A stretch of 64,000 bases of DNA from Azonexus sp. (GTDB taxonomy: Bacteria > Pseudomonadota > Gammaproteobacteria > Burkholderiales > Rhodocyclaceae): contig JAUYSK010000022.1 in assembly GCA_030696345.1 (NCBI GenBank), forward strand, positions 1 through 64,000, given 5' to 3'. A program made the position numbers and the translations under genes. Numbering within the stretch: the stretch's first letter is position 1; every line of letters begins with the position of its first letter. Below the pieces are notes generated by a model. It made no database searches and had not been told where the DNA came from. It saw nothing but the letters and a program-made list of their open reading frames with translations. Of this stretch, positions 9,254-18,856 are shown piece by piece.

Positions 9254-10027
9254 ATGCCAAAGTTCGCTGCCAACCTGAGTTTTTTATTCAACGAAGTGCC
9301 GTTTCCAGAGCGCTTTCAGCGGGCTGCCGCAGCCGGCTTCAAGGGGGTGGAGTACCTTTTTCCCTATGACTACCCGGCACATGACGTCGCTGACTGGCTG
9401 AAGGTGGCTGATCTGGAACAGGTGCTGTTCAACCTTTCGCCCGGTGACTGGGCTGCCGGCGAGCGCGGGCTGGCCTGCCTGCCGCATCGTCAGGGCGAAT
9501 TCGCCGAGAGCGTCGAGCAGGCGCTGAACTACGCCGTGGTGCTCGACTGCGAACGCCTGCACTGCATGGCCGGAATTGCTCCGGCTGGTGTCAGCGAAGA
9601 GGTGCTAGAGGCCACCTACATCGCCAACCTGCGCTACGCCGCCGACCGTTTTGCCACCATCGGCGCAACGGTGATGATCGAGCCGATCAACAGTCGCATC
9701 GACATGCCCGGCTACTGGCTGGATGGCGTGAACAAGGCTTTTTACCTGCTTGGGGCAGTTGACCGCAGCAATGTGAAATTGCAGTACGACCTCTATCACG
9801 CCCAGATCATCGCCGGCGATCTGGCGCGGACGCTGGAGGCCAACATCCACCGTATCGGCCATATCCAGATCGCCGATAACCCCGGTCGCCACGAACCGGG
9901 TACCGGCGAAATCAATTATCCCTTCCTGTTCGAGCTGCTTGACCGGCTGGGTTACGACGGCTGGGTTGGTTGTGAATACAAGCCGCTGACGACGACGGAA
10001 GCCGGCCTCGGCTGGCTGAGCCAATGA
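9254..10027 (+). CDS. hyi: Hydroxypyruvate isomerase
   Basis: 257 residues, the usual Hyi length, starting MPKFAANLSFLFNE; an in-frame upstream GTG (9206) would add only unusual sequence. AP-endonuclease-2-type TIM barrel with metal ligands in IEPINSR, QYDLYHAQ, GHIQIAD and GCEYKP. It interconverts hydroxypyruvate and tartronate semialdehyde in glyoxylate use. Its last bases overlap the glycerate 2-kinase start (ATGA), and glycolate oxidase follows, fitting a glycolate-to-glycerate route. Glyoxylate carboligase and tartronate semialdehyde reductase are not in the window. Confidence 0.9.
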   Translation: MPKFAANLSFLFNEVPFPERFQRAAAAGFKGVEYLFPYDYPAHDVADWLKVADLEQVLFNLSPGDWAAGERGLACLPHRQGEFAESVEQALNYAVVLDCERLHCMAGIAPAGVSEEVLEATYIANLRYAADRFATIGATVMIEPINSRIDMPGYWLDGVNKAFYLLGAVDRSNVKLQYDLYHAQIIAGDLARTLEANIHRIGHIQIADNPGRHEPGTGEINYPFLFELLDRLGYDGWVGCEYKPLTTTEAGLGWLSQ

Positions 10028-11286
10028 CGCCGCGCGAGATTTTGCGCCACCTGTTCGACGCGGCCATTGCGGCTGCCGATCCAGCGCGCTGCGTGCAGGC
10101 GCATTTGCCGCCGGATGACGGTGGGCGACTGATCGTGATCGGCGCCGGCAAAGCTTCGGCAGCGATGGCGCGGGCGGTCGAGCAGCATTGGTCCGGGCCG
10201 CTCGATGGGCTGGTCGTGACGCGCTATGGCCATGGCGTTCCGTGCGAGCGAATCGAGATTGTCGAAGCGGCCCACCCGGTGCCGGATGCCGTCGGCGAGT
10301 TGGCGGCGCAGCGCATCCTGGCCAAGGTGCAGGGCCTGAACGAGAACGACCGGGTGCTGGCGCTGATTTCCGGTGGCGGTTCGGCCTTGCTGGCGGCGCC
10401 GGCAACCGGCGTGTCGCTGGCGGAAAAGCGGGCGATTACGTCGGCCTTGCTGAAGTCCGGTGCCGGCATTGGCGAAATCAATTGCGTGCGCAAACACTTG
10501 TCGGCGATCAAGGGCGGACGGCTGGCGGCTGCTGCCTGGCCGGCTTCTGTGCTGACCCTGGCGATTTCCGATGTGCCCGGTGACGATCCGGCGGTGATCG
10601 CTTCCGGCCCGACGGTGCCCGATCCAAGTACGGCGTTCGATGCGCTGAAAGTGCTGGAATGTTACGGCATCGAGATCACGCCGCAGCTGCGTGATCGCCT
10701 GTTGTCGGGTGAGCTGGAAACGCCCAAGCCGGGTGATCCGCGGCTGGCGCGCAGCACCTTCCGCCTGATTGCCAGCCCCCGCCAGATGCTCGAAGCCGCG
10801 GCCGAGGCGGCTCGGCAGATCGGCCTGACGCCATTGATCCTCGGCGATGCGATCGAAGGCGAGGCGCGCGAAGTGGGCAAGGTGCTGGCGGGTATCGCCC
10901 TGTCCTGCGGTCGACATGGTTTTCCGGCCAAAAAGCCCTGTGTTCTGCTCTCGGGTGGCGAAACGACGGTGACCCTTAAAGGTGATGGGCGCGGCGGACG
11001 CAATACGGAATTCCTGCTCGGCCTGGCGCTGGCCCTTGGTGGTGCACAGGCCATCCATGCCCTGGCGGCAGACACCGATGGCATCGACGGCAGCGAGGAC
11101 AATGCCGGCGCCTTTGTCGGCCCGGATAGCTTGCCTCGGGCCAGGGACATTGGTGTCGATATTCACGCCCACCTCGCGGGCAACGACGCCTGGGGCTACT
11201 TCTCGGCCCTCGGCGATCTGTTGGTGACCGGGCCGACACGGACCAATGTGAACGACTTTCGCGCCATTCTCGTCGGGGTAGAATGA
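10024..11286 (+). CDS. gckA: Glycerate 2-kinase, MOFRL/TtuD type
   Basis: 420 residues. N-terminal DUF4147 domain with GAGKASAAMARAVE and SGGGSALLAAP, C-terminal MOFRL domain (about 310-410) with LSGGETTVTLKGDGRGGRNTE and AADTDGIDGSEDNAGA. Proteins of this family were once called hydroxypyruvate reductase (TtuD), but characterised members are glycerate 2-kinases making 2-phosphoglycerate. Overlaps both hyi and glcD by 4 bp. The symbol is a family assignment. Confidence 0.87.
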   Translation: MTPREILRHLFDAAIAAADPARCVQAHLPPDDGGRLIVIGAGKASAAMARAVEQHWSGPLDGLVVTRYGHGVPCERIEIVEAAHPVPDAVGELAAQRILAKVQGLNENDRVLALISGGGSALLAAPATGVSLAEKRAITSALLKSGAGIGEINCVRKHLSAIKGGRLAAAAWPASVLTLAISDVPGDDPAVIASGPTVPDPSTAFDALKVLECYGIEITPQLRDRLLSGELETPKPGDPRLARSTFRLIASPRQMLEAAAEAARQIGLTPLILGDAIEGEAREVGKVLAGIALSCGRHGFPAKKPCVLLSGGETTVTLKGDGRGGRNTEFLLGLALALGGAQAIHALAADTDGIDGSEDNAGAFVGPDSLPRARDIGVDIHAHLAGNDAWGYFSALGDLLVTGPTRTNVNDFRAILVGVE

Positions 11287-12776
11287 GCGCCACCATGCCG
11301 ACTGCCGAAAAAACCTTCCAGACCGACCGCAGCCGGCTTGCCGCGCGCCTCGGGCTGATCCTCCCGGCGCATTGCCTGCTGGTTGATGACGAGGATCTCC
11401 GCCCCTACGAGTGCGATGGCCTCACTGCCTACCGCGAACTGCCGATGGCCGTTTGCCTGCCGGAAAACGAAGGGCAGGTGATCGATGTGCTGCGGACCTG
11501 TCACCAGCTCGGCGTGCCGGTTGTTGCCCGCGGTGCCGGGACCGGTTTGTCGGGTGGCGCGATGCCGCATGCCCAAGGCGTCGTGCTCTCGCTGGCACGC
11601 TTCAACAAGATTCTGCGTCTCGACCACGAGGCGCGGCTGGCCGTCGTTCAGCCCGGCGTGCGCAATCTGGCGGTGTCGGAGGCCGCGGCGCCGTTCGGGC
11701 TTTACTACGCGCCTGATCCCTCGTCGCAGATCGCCTGCACGCTGGGTGGCAACGTCGCCGAGAACTCCGGCGGCGTGCATTGCCTGAAATACGGACTGAC
11801 GGTGCATAACGTGCTGCGCATCCGCGTCGTCAGCATCGAGGGCGAGATTTTCGAAATTGGCTCGGAAGCGCCCGATGCGCCAGGTTACGACCTGCTTGCG
11901 CTGCTGATCGGATCGGAGGGCATGCTTGGCGTAGTCACCGAGGTCACCGTCAAATTAGTCCCCAAGCCGGAACTGGCCCAAGTGGTGATGGCTTCCTTTG
12001 ATGAAGTCGGCAAGGCAGGCGATGCCGTCGCCGCGATCATTGCTGCCGGCATCATTCCCGCCGGGCTGGAAATGATGGACAAGGCGGCGACCGCTGCTGT
12101 CGAACCCTACGTCAAGGCTGGCTACGACCTGAACGCCGAAGCCATCCTGCTCTGCGAGTCGGACGGCACACCGGAAGAGGTGGCCGAGGAAATCGCCCGG
12201 GTAACCGAAGTGCTGACCGCTGCCGGGGCGCGCGAAATTCGCGTTTCGCACTCCGAAGCTGAGCGTCTGCGTTTCTGGGCCGGGCGCAAGGCAGCCTTTC
12301 CCGCGGTCGGGCGCATCACGCCGGATTATTACTGCATGGACGGCACGATTCCCCGCCGGCGGCTGGCCGAGATGCTGAGTGCGATTGCCGCCATGGAAAA
12401 GAAATATGAACTGCGCTGCGCCAACGTTTTCCACGCCGGTGATGGCAACCTGCATCCGCTGATCATGTACGACGCCGCCAAGCCCGGCGAGTGGGCGCGG
12501 GCCGAGGCTTTCGGTGCCGAGATCCTTGAGCTGTCGGTGGCGCTCGGTGGCTCAATCACCGGCGAACACGGGGTCGGCATCGAGAAGATCAACCAGATGT
12601 GCGTGCAGTACCGGACGCCCGAACTGGAAGCCTTTCATCGCATCAAGGCAGCTTTTGACGAAAGCGGCCTGCTCAATCCCGGCAAGGCCGTGCCCAGCCT
12701 GCATCGCTGCGCCGAATACGGCCGCATGCACGTGCATCAGGGCGACCTCAAATTTCCCGAACTGGAGCGTTTCTGA
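11283..12776 (+). CDS. glcD: Glycolate oxidase, FAD-linked subunit GlcD
   Basis: 497 residues. PCMH-type FAD domain (about 50-230; PVVARGAGTGLSGGAMP, GGNVAENSGGVHCLKYG) and FAD-oxidase C-terminal domain with the NVFHAGDGNLHP histidine motif and SITGEHGVGIEK. It oxidises glycolate to glyoxylate with GlcE and GlcF at the membrane. The start overlaps the glycerate kinase stop and its TGA overlaps the glcE ATG by one base. Confidence 0.95.
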   Translation: MSATMPTAEKTFQTDRSRLAARLGLILPAHCLLVDDEDLRPYECDGLTAYRELPMAVCLPENEGQVIDVLRTCHQLGVPVVARGAGTGLSGGAMPHAQGVVLSLARFNKILRLDHEARLAVVQPGVRNLAVSEAAAPFGLYYAPDPSSQIACTLGGNVAENSGGVHCLKYGLTVHNVLRIRVVSIEGEIFEIGSEAPDAPGYDLLALLIGSEGMLGVVTEVTVKLVPKPELAQVVMASFDEVGKAGDAVAAIIAAGIIPAGLEMMDKAATAAVEPYVKAGYDLNAEAILLCESDGTPEEVAEEIARVTEVLTAAGAREIRVSHSEAERLRFWAGRKAAFPAVGRITPDYYCMDGTIPRRRLAEMLSAIAAMEKKYELRCANVFHAGDGNLHPLIMYDAAKPGEWARAEAFGAEILELSVALGGSITGEHGVGIEKINQMCVQYRTPELEAFHRIKAAFDESGLLNPGKAVPSLHRCAEYGRMHVHQGDLKFPELERF

Positions 12777-13825
12777 TGCAGCTCGACGATCTGGTTTCGG
12801 CGGTCCGGGCGGCAAATGAGAGTCATACCGCCTTGCGTATTCGTGGTGCTGGCAGCAAGGACTTCTACGGCGGCATGCTGGCCGGTGATGTGCTCGATGT
12901 GGCCGGCTATCGCGGCATCGTCGCCTATGAGCCGACCGAGCTTTACGTCACGGCAAAATGCGGGACGCCGCTGGTCGATATCGAGGCTGCGCTCGCGGAA
13001 AAAGGGCAGATGCTGGCTTTTGAGCCGCCGCATTTTTCTTGCGCAACTATCGGCGGCTGTGTCGCCGCTGGGTTGTCAGGGCCGCGCCGGCAACAGGCCG
13101 GAGCGGTGCGCGATTTCGTGCTGGGGGTAAAGCTGCTTGACGGCACGGGGCAGATCCTCGATTTCGGCGGGCAGGTAATGAAAAACGTTGCTGGCTACGA
13201 TGTTTCCCGGCTGCTTGCCGGCAGCATGGGTACGCTTGGTGTGCTGGCCGAGGTGACGCTGAAAGTGCTACCTAAACCGGTGGCCGAAAAGACACTGGTT
13301 TTTGAGATGAGCGAGGTCGATGCGATTGCCCGGCTCAATCAGTGGGGCGGCCAGCCTTTGCCGATTTCAGCCTCCTTCTGGCACGCCGGGCAACTCTGGT
13401 TGCGCCTTTCCGGCGCGCGGGCGGCCGTTGAGGCGGCCACCGGCAAGCTGGGTGGCAGTGCTGCGGTCGACGGCGAAAAACACTGGTTTTCCGTACGCGA
13501 GCAAACCCATCCGGCCTTCGCCGGGAACATTCTCTGGCGACTGGCGCTGCCCTCGAAAACATCACCGCTCGGTCTCGATGGCTTGCGGGCCATCGAGTGG
13601 GGCGGGGCCTTGCGCTGGGTTGCCGGTGAATCCGAGGCTCTGCGTGAGATTGCGGCCAAGGCGGGCGGCCATGCGGTTCTCTATCGGGCGCCGGAATCGA
13701 TGCGTTGCCGGGAAGGGGCCTTCGCTCCGCTGTCGCCGGCCCTGCTTGCCCTGCATCGCCGCCTTAAAAAGACGTTCGACCCGAAAGGCATCCTCAACCC
13801 CGGTCGGCTCTACGCGGAGTTCTGA
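12776..13825 (+). CDS. glcE: Glycolate oxidase FAD-binding subunit GlcE
   Basis: 349 residues, a shorter relative of GlcD: FAD-binding segment RIRGAGSKDFYGG, then CATIGGCVAAGLSGPRR and VMKNVAGYDVSRLLAGSMGT. The C-terminus ends with the FDPKGILNPGRL motif common to these flavoproteins. Together with GlcD and GlcF it makes up glycolate dehydrogenase. One-base overlaps on both sides show tight translational coupling. Confidence 0.95.
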   Translation: MQLDDLVSAVRAANESHTALRIRGAGSKDFYGGMLAGDVLDVAGYRGIVAYEPTELYVTAKCGTPLVDIEAALAEKGQMLAFEPPHFSCATIGGCVAAGLSGPRRQQAGAVRDFVLGVKLLDGTGQILDFGGQVMKNVAGYDVSRLLAGSMGTLGVLAEVTLKVLPKPVAEKTLVFEMSEVDAIARLNQWGGQPLPISASFWHAGQLWLRLSGARAAVEAATGKLGGSAAVDGEKHWFSVREQTHPAFAGNILWRLALPSKTSPLGLDGLRAIEWGGALRWVAGESEALREIAAKAGGHAVLYRAPESMRCREGAFAPLSPALLALHRRLKKTFDPKGILNPGRLYAEF

Positions 13826-15057
13826 TGGATACCCGACTCGCCGACTTCATTCGCGATACCGGTGCCGGCCAGGAGGCCGAGCAGATCCTGCGCAGTTGCG
13901 TGCATTGCGGCTTCTGCACGGCGACCTGCCCGACCTACCAATTGCTCGGCGACGAACTGGATGGGCCACGCGGCCGCATCTATCTGATCAAGCAGGTTCT
14001 GGAAGGCCAGCCAGTGACCGAGAAGACCCGCCTGCATCTCGACCGCTGCCTGACCTGCCGGTCCTGTGAAACCACCTGTCCTTCCGGCGTCAGGTATAGC
14101 CATCTGCTGGACATTGGCCGTCAGGTTGTCGAGGCGCAATTGCCCCGCCGGGCAGGCGAAAGGCTGGTTCGCTTTGCCTTGCGCGAGGCGCTGCCGCGGC
14201 CGGCCATTTTCGGGCCTGCAGTTAAGCTGGGGCGGATGCTCCGTCCGCTGCTGCCGAGTTCCCTGGCCGACAAGCTGCCGCCCGAAGCGGCCGGCCGGGA
14301 ACAGCCCTGGCCGGTTCGGTCCGGGCATCAGCGCCGCATGCTGGCCCTTGCCGGTTGCGTCCAGCCATCATTGGCACCCAATATCAACGCCGCGACGGCA
14401 CGTGTCCTCGACCGGCTGGGTATCGAGCTGTTCGAGGAAAGCAAGGCCGGATGCTGCGGTGCGGTCCGGTTTCATCTGAACGATCAGGCTGCGGCCAAAG
14501 ATGACATGCGGCGCAATATCGATGCCTGGTGGCCTCAGGTCGAGGCTGGCATCGAGGCGATCGTCGTCACCGCCTCGGGCTGTGGTGTGCAGGTTCGGGA
14601 TTACGGACATGCGCTGGCCGATGATGCGGTGTACGCCGAAAAAGCGGCAAGAATCAGCGAGCTTTGCCGCGACCCATCGGAAATTCTGGTTGCCGAGCGC
14701 GAACGCTTGTTGCCCCTGTTGCCCAAGGCTGTTCGTGGCAAGCTGGCCTTCCATTCGCCCTGTACCTTGCAGCACGGCCTGAAGATTCGTGGCACCATCG
14801 AGGAATTTCTCGTTGCGGCCGGCTTTGTGCTGACCCCGGTGGCGGAGGCGCATTTATGCTGTGGTTCGGCCGGAACCTATTCGATACTGCAGCCCAAACT
14901 GTCGAAGCAATTGCGCCACAACAAGCTGGCGGCGCTGAATGCGGGTTCGCCAAAGTTGATTGCGACGGCGAATATTGGTTGTCTGACCCATTTGCAGGCG
15001 GGAAGCCTGTTGCCGGTGCGACACTGGATAGAATTGATTGACGAGGCGATGGCGTGA
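13825..15057 (+). CDS. glcF: Glycolate oxidase iron-sulfur subunit GlcF
   Basis: 410 residues. Two 4Fe-4S clusters near the N-terminus (CVHCGFCTATCPTYQLLGDE and CLTCRSCETTCPSGV) followed by two cysteine-rich CCG domains (AGCCGAVRFH and LCCGSAGTYS) that are thought to carry a further Fe-S centre. It passes electrons from the flavin subunits to quinone. The stop overlaps the GTG of the HDOD gene. Confidence 0.95.
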   Translation: MDTRLADFIRDTGAGQEAEQILRSCVHCGFCTATCPTYQLLGDELDGPRGRIYLIKQVLEGQPVTEKTRLHLDRCLTCRSCETTCPSGVRYSHLLDIGRQVVEAQLPRRAGERLVRFALREALPRPAIFGPAVKLGRMLRPLLPSSLADKLPPEAAGREQPWPVRSGHQRRMLALAGCVQPSLAPNINAATARVLDRLGIELFEESKAGCCGAVRFHLNDQAAAKDDMRRNIDAWWPQVEAGIEAIVVTASGCGVQVRDYGHALADDAVYAEKAARISELCRDPSEILVAERERLLPLLPKAVRGKLAFHSPCTLQHGLKIRGTIEEFLVAAGFVLTPVAEAHLCCGSAGTYSILQPKLSKQLRHNKLAALNAGSPKLIATANIGCLTHLQAGSLLPVRHWIELIDEAMA

Positions 15058-15941
15058 GCAAGAAAAGTTCGGTTTTTGAAATTACCCAATCCCTGGGCGA
15101 AGTCGATGCTGGCCGGGTCAAGCGCCTGCTTGAAGGTGGCATCAAGATTCCCGCCCAACCACGGGTGCTGGAAGAATTGCGCAAGCTGATGTTGCGCCAG
15201 GAACTAGATGTCCGGCCATTGGCAAAGGTGATCAACCAAGATCCCGGATTGACCGCGTTGCTCTTCAAGGTGGTCGGCAATTCTGCCTACCGGCAGCATC
15301 AGCCGTTCGACTCGGTGGAGCAGATTCTGCACGCGGTCGGGGTGCATCAGACCTTCAATCTGGTTCAGGCCATCGCGCTGACCAGCACCGGCGATATCCG
15401 GAAGAACCGCGCTTTTTACGAAGCCTTTTGGGCGCGCTCATCGGCAATTGGTCAGCTGGCCATGCTGATCGCCGACGAACGTATCGCCGTGTGTAACATT
15501 TTTCCGGATCAGGCCTACCTTGTCGGTATTTTCCACGAATGTGGCGTGCCACTGCTGATGCAGCGTTTTCCAACCTATTGCAGCGAGATGAAACTGGCGA
15601 CAACCGGTGGCTGGATAGATGTTGCCGAAGAAGACCGAAAATTCAATGCCGACCACTGCGTGATCGGCTATCTGGTTGCGCGTCACTGGCATCTGCCCGA
15701 CTTCATTTGTGACGCCATTCGCTATCACCATGCCATCAACGAACCCGGCATGCTGGAGGCGGCCCGCAGCATGGTGGCGATCCTGCAATTGGCCATCCAC
15801 CTTCATTGCAAGGATCAGCGAGTGGTGAATCCGGAATGGGAGAATCTCAAGCTTGAAGTCCTTGGCGAACTGGGAATTTCCGATGAAGGCTTGCCGGAAT
15901 TTATCGACATTATTTATGAACGCTTCAATGCTTCTGCCTAA
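15054..15941 (+). CDS. HDOD-domain signalling protein
   Basis: 295 residues, almost entirely one HDOD domain (about 20-215): IPAQPRVLEELRKL, VINQDPGLTALLFKVVGNSAY, and late HHAINEPG. The GTG start at 15054 overlaps the glcF stop. HDOD proteins are HD-like domains that generally lack phosphohydrolase activity and act in signal networks. Attachment to the glycolate operon may only reflect read-through. Specific partner unknown. Confidence 0.8.
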   Translation: MSKKSSVFEITQSLGEVDAGRVKRLLEGGIKIPAQPRVLEELRKLMLRQELDVRPLAKVINQDPGLTALLFKVVGNSAYRQHQPFDSVEQILHAVGVHQTFNLVQAIALTSTGDIRKNRAFYEAFWARSSAIGQLAMLIADERIAVCNIFPDQAYLVGIFHECGVPLLMQRFPTYCSEMKLATTGGWIDVAEEDRKFNADHCVIGYLVARHWHLPDFICDAIRYHHAINEPGMLEAARSMVAILQLAIHLHCKDQRVVNPEWENLKLEVLGELGISDEGLPEFIDIIYERFNASA

Positions 15942-16025
15942 CCTTCCTGGCACCGAGTTGAAGGTAACAGTGTTAAGCCGGCGATACGCCTTTCGTGCTA
16001 ATCTTCTCGCCCTAAAGGAGTGGGG

Positions 16026-16823
16026 ATGGCAATAACGATTGACGCCTGTGCGGCGCAGCATCAAGGTGACCGCAAGGAACAGCAGGACCGCGTGGCCATT
16101 TTGCCGCATGCCCGGAGACGTGGCGTGGCGCTGGCGGTTGTCGCAGACGGCATGGGCGGCCACACCGGCGGCGCCCTGGCCGCGGAGCAGGTGATTCACA
16201 CTGCGAAGAATAATCTTGATCACTTTTCCCCGGCCGACGAGAGTTCGGAGTGCATGCTGGAAAACAGCATGCGCGAGGCGCATACGATGATCAAGGCGTC
16301 GCGCTTCATGAATGAAAAGGATCCACACAGCACAGCCGTCATGCTGTTGCTGCAGCCCGGCAAGATCAGTTGGGGGCACTGTGGTGACAGCCGCCTGTAT
16401 CACTTCCGTGACAAGCAGATGGTGGGTCGTACGGTCGACCATTCCTATGTCGAACATCTCGTCGCAACGGGAAAGATCACCCCGGAACAGGCACTGACCC
16501 ATCCCAATCGCAACGTGTTGCTGACCTCGTTGGGTGGGCAGGATGAGCCAAAATTCGATTTTGCCGATGCCCAGGATCTGGTCGCCGGCGACGCCTTCGT
16601 ACTTTGTTCGGATGGCCTCTGGGCCTATTTCGACGATGTCGAAATGGCGACGCTGGTGGCTGACAATTCGGCGCGCGATGCCTGTGAGATTCTGATCGAC
16701 TTGGCCCGCAAACGGGCTGGCGGGACGGGCGACAACCTGTCGCTGGCGATCATCAAACTGCAGGAGGCTGTGCTGGCCAAACCAAAGCCGCCGACCGGTT
16801 TCGTGCCGCGGCTACCGACCTGA
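16026..16823 (+). CDS. PP2C-type serine/threonine protein phosphatase
   Basis: 265 residues, full PP2C/Stp domain: GDRKEQQDRV, VVADGMGGHTGGALAAE, STAVMLLLQPGKISWGHCGDSRLYH, LCSDGLWAYF, GGTGDNLSLAII. The metal-binding aspartates of the DGMGG, SDG and GDN motifs are all present. The start is ATG 16026, with AAGGAG ending 5 bp before it, rather than GTG 16020. No cognate kinase lies next to it, although such phosphatases often pair with Hanks-type kinases or type VI secretion. Confidence 0.9.
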   Translation: MAITIDACAAQHQGDRKEQQDRVAILPHARRRGVALAVVADGMGGHTGGALAAEQVIHTAKNNLDHFSPADESSECMLENSMREAHTMIKASRFMNEKDPHSTAVMLLLQPGKISWGHCGDSRLYHFRDKQMVGRTVDHSYVEHLVATGKITPEQALTHPNRNVLLTSLGGQDEPKFDFADAQDLVAGDAFVLCSDGLWAYFDDVEMATLVADNSARDACEILIDLARKRAGGTGDNLSLAIIKLQEAVLAKPKPPTGFVPRLPT

Positions 16824-16840
16824 TCGCTGCTTCACCATGA

Positions 16841-16866
16841 AAAACGGCACCTGAAGGTGCCGTTTT
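16841..16866. terminator. Bidirectional Rho-independent terminator
   Basis: 11-bp stem AAAACGGCACC/GGTGCCGTTTT with a TGAA loop, between the convergent PP2C phosphatase and rhlE genes. A and T tails on both sides suit both directions. Confidence 0.85.
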
Positions 16867-16892
16867 TGTATCCCGGGTGGGTGATTGCTTAA

Positions 16893-18416
16893 TTACTTGC
16901 GGCCAAGGCCACCCAGCAAGGCAGCAACGACACGTCTCGGTTTGTGCGGATCGACTTTGGCTGGAGCCTGTGGCGAGTCCGGTATGTCGCCGCGCGGGAC
17001 GATGTCTTCGTAGGGCTTGCTGAAGTCGAAACCATCGGCCGCGATCATCGGATTGCGCCGGGGCGGGCGACGCTCCGAGCGATCACCACGATCCGGACGC
17101 TCTGAGCGCTCTGGACGTTCCGACCGTTCCGGGCGGTGTGCCACCGGCGCCTTGACCGGCGGTGCGCTGCGCCGCTTTTTGTTGCCCGGGGGGTATTCGT
17201 ATTCCGGCTCCGGCTCGAAGCCGACCACCTCGACCTGCTCGATCGGCCGCTTGATCAGTTTTTCAATATCGACCAGATAGCCGACTTCGTGGGCGCTGAC
17301 CAGGGAAATGGCGTTACCGTGCTTGCCGGCACGGCCGGTGCGGCCAATGCGGTGGACGTAGTCTTCCGGCGTATGCGGGAGTTCGTAGTTGATGACGTGC
17401 GGCAGGTCGTCGATGTCCAGGCCGCGAGCGGCGACATCAGTGGCGATCAGGGCAATGGTGGTGCCGTTCTTGAAATCTTCAAGCGCCTTGATGCGTTCGA
17501 GCTGAGTCTTGTCGCCGTGGATTGCATCGGCCCGGATACCTGCACGCTGGAGTTCCCGGGTCAGGCGGGAGCAGCCTTGTTTGGTCCGCATGAAAACGAG
17601 GCACTGATTGATTTCGCTGGATTTCAGCAGCTTGATCAGCAGATTGCGTTTGCCGAATTCGGACACCGGATGGACACGGTGCGTGATGGTTTCAGAGACC
17701 TGGTTGCGGCGGGCAACTTCGATCAGCACTGGCGACTTCAGCATCTTGTCGGCCAGTTTCTTGATTTCGTCGGAGAAGGTTGCCGAGAACAACAGGCTCT
17801 GGCGCTGCTGCGGCAGCATGTTCAGGATGCGCGTGACGTCGGGAATGAAACCCATGTCGAGCATGCGGTCAGCTTCGTCGAGAACCAGTGCCTGCACCGA
17901 GTTGAAGCTGACGCTCTTGTTTTCAACGTGGTCAAGCAGGCGGCCCGGGGTGGCGACGAGGATTTCGACGCCCTTTTTCAGTTCGGCAATTTGCGGCCGG
18001 ATATCGACGCCGCCAAAGGCGCACATGGCGCGGATCGGCGTGTGCTTGCTGTAGGACTTGACCGACTCGAAGACCTGCATGGCCAGTTCGCGGGTCGGGG
18101 CGAGAATCAGGGCGCGCACCGGGTGCTTGGCCGGCGACGGGCTGCTAGAGGCGAAAGGCAGGATGCGCTGCAGGATGGGCAGCACAAAAGCGGCTGTTTT
18201 GCCGGTGCCGGTCTGGGCGCCGCCCATGATGTCCTTGCCGCTGATGACCAGCGGAATGGCCTGGGCCTGGATCGGGGTCGGCTTGGTATAGCCTTCGTCG
18301 AGGACGGCACGCAGCAGTTCCGGGGCCAGGCAAAGGTCGGCAAAAGTGATTTCGGGCACTGCGTCGGCAGCGATGACTATGGCGTTTTCGCCAGCTAAGG
18401 TATTGATTTCAGACAT
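16893..18416 (-). CDS. rhlE: DEAD-box ATP-dependent RNA helicase, RhlE-like
   Basis: 507 residues. Q motif TKPTPIQAQAIP, Walker A AQTGTGKT, PTRELA, TPGRLLD, DEAD in LVLDEADRML, SAT in LFSATFS, then the helicase C motifs ARGLDIDDLPHVINYELP and HRIGRTGRAG. The last 110 residues are basic and repetitive (repeated PERSERPERSERP-like units), a disordered RNA-binding tail common in RhlE proteins. Acts in RNA remodelling, ribosome assembly or mRNA decay. Monocistronic, minus strand. Confidence 0.93.
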   Translation of the reverse strand: MSEINTLAGENAIVIAADAVPEITFADLCLAPELLRAVLDEGYTKPTPIQAQAIPLVISGKDIMGGAQTGTGKTAAFVLPILQRILPFASSSPSPAKHPVRALILAPTRELAMQVFESVKSYSKHTPIRAMCAFGGVDIRPQIAELKKGVEILVATPGRLLDHVENKSVSFNSVQALVLDEADRMLDMGFIPDVTRILNMLPQQRQSLLFSATFSDEIKKLADKMLKSPVLIEVARRNQVSETITHRVHPVSEFGKRNLLIKLLKSSEINQCLVFMRTKQGCSRLTRELQRAGIRADAIHGDKTQLERIKALEDFKNGTTIALIATDVAARGLDIDDLPHVINYELPHTPEDYVHRIGRTGRAGKHGNAISLVSAHEVGYLVDIEKLIKRPIEQVEVVGFEPEPEYEYPPGNKKRRSAPPVKAPVAHRPERSERPERSERPDRGDRSERRPPRRNPMIAADGFDFSKPYEDIVPRGDIPDSPQAPAKVDPHKPRRVVAALLGGLGRK

Positions 18417-18493
18417 GGGGCAGGATTATACCCCCCCTCGTCACGGTTCAGGGCTTTGCTGTCAGATCGGCCCCACCTGTTGTGCTGGCGCGG

Positions 18494-18856
18494 CTACGGC
18501 TTTCCGACCAGTTCTTCCAGGCGCTGACGACTGATCGGTTTGACCAGAATATCGTCGAACCCGGCAGCAAGAAAGCGTTCGCGATCTTCCGTAAAGGCAT
18601 GGGCTGTATAGGCCAGGATGCGTATCGCCTGATCGCCATGGGCCGCCCGCAGGCGGGCGCAGGTCTCTTCGCCGGAGATGCCGGGCATGCTGATGTCGAG
18701 CAGTACCAGGCGAAATGGCTGTTTCGCCGCCAGGGCCAGCGCCGCTTCCCCGTTTTCCGCTTCCTGCACCGACCAGCCGAGCTTTTTGAGCAAAGTGGCG
18801 GCGAGCAGGCGATTGGTTGGGTGATCGTCGACGACCAGTGCGTTTGCTTCAGCCAT
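18494..18856 (-). CDS. Single-domain response regulator receiver
   Basis: 120 residues, receiver domain only: acidic pair VVDDHP, phospho-acceptor aspartate in LLDISMPG, conserved threonine in YTAHA and lysine in VKPI. No output domain. The start (ATG 18856) lies inside the last codons of the histidine kinase gene (8-bp overlap), so this is the likely phosphorelay partner of that kinase, equivalent to the receiver usually fused in hybrid kinases. Confidence 0.88.
   Translation of the reverse strand: MAEANALVVDDHPTNRLLAATLLKKLGWSVQEAENGEAALALAAKQPFRLVLLDISMPGISGEETCARLRAAHGDQAIRILAYTAHAFTEDRERFLAAGFDDILVKPISRQRLEELVGKP

Noticed and set aside
17136..18398. 420-codon open frame opposite rhlE
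   Set aside because: Antisense shadow; DEAD-box motifs on the minus strand are complete.
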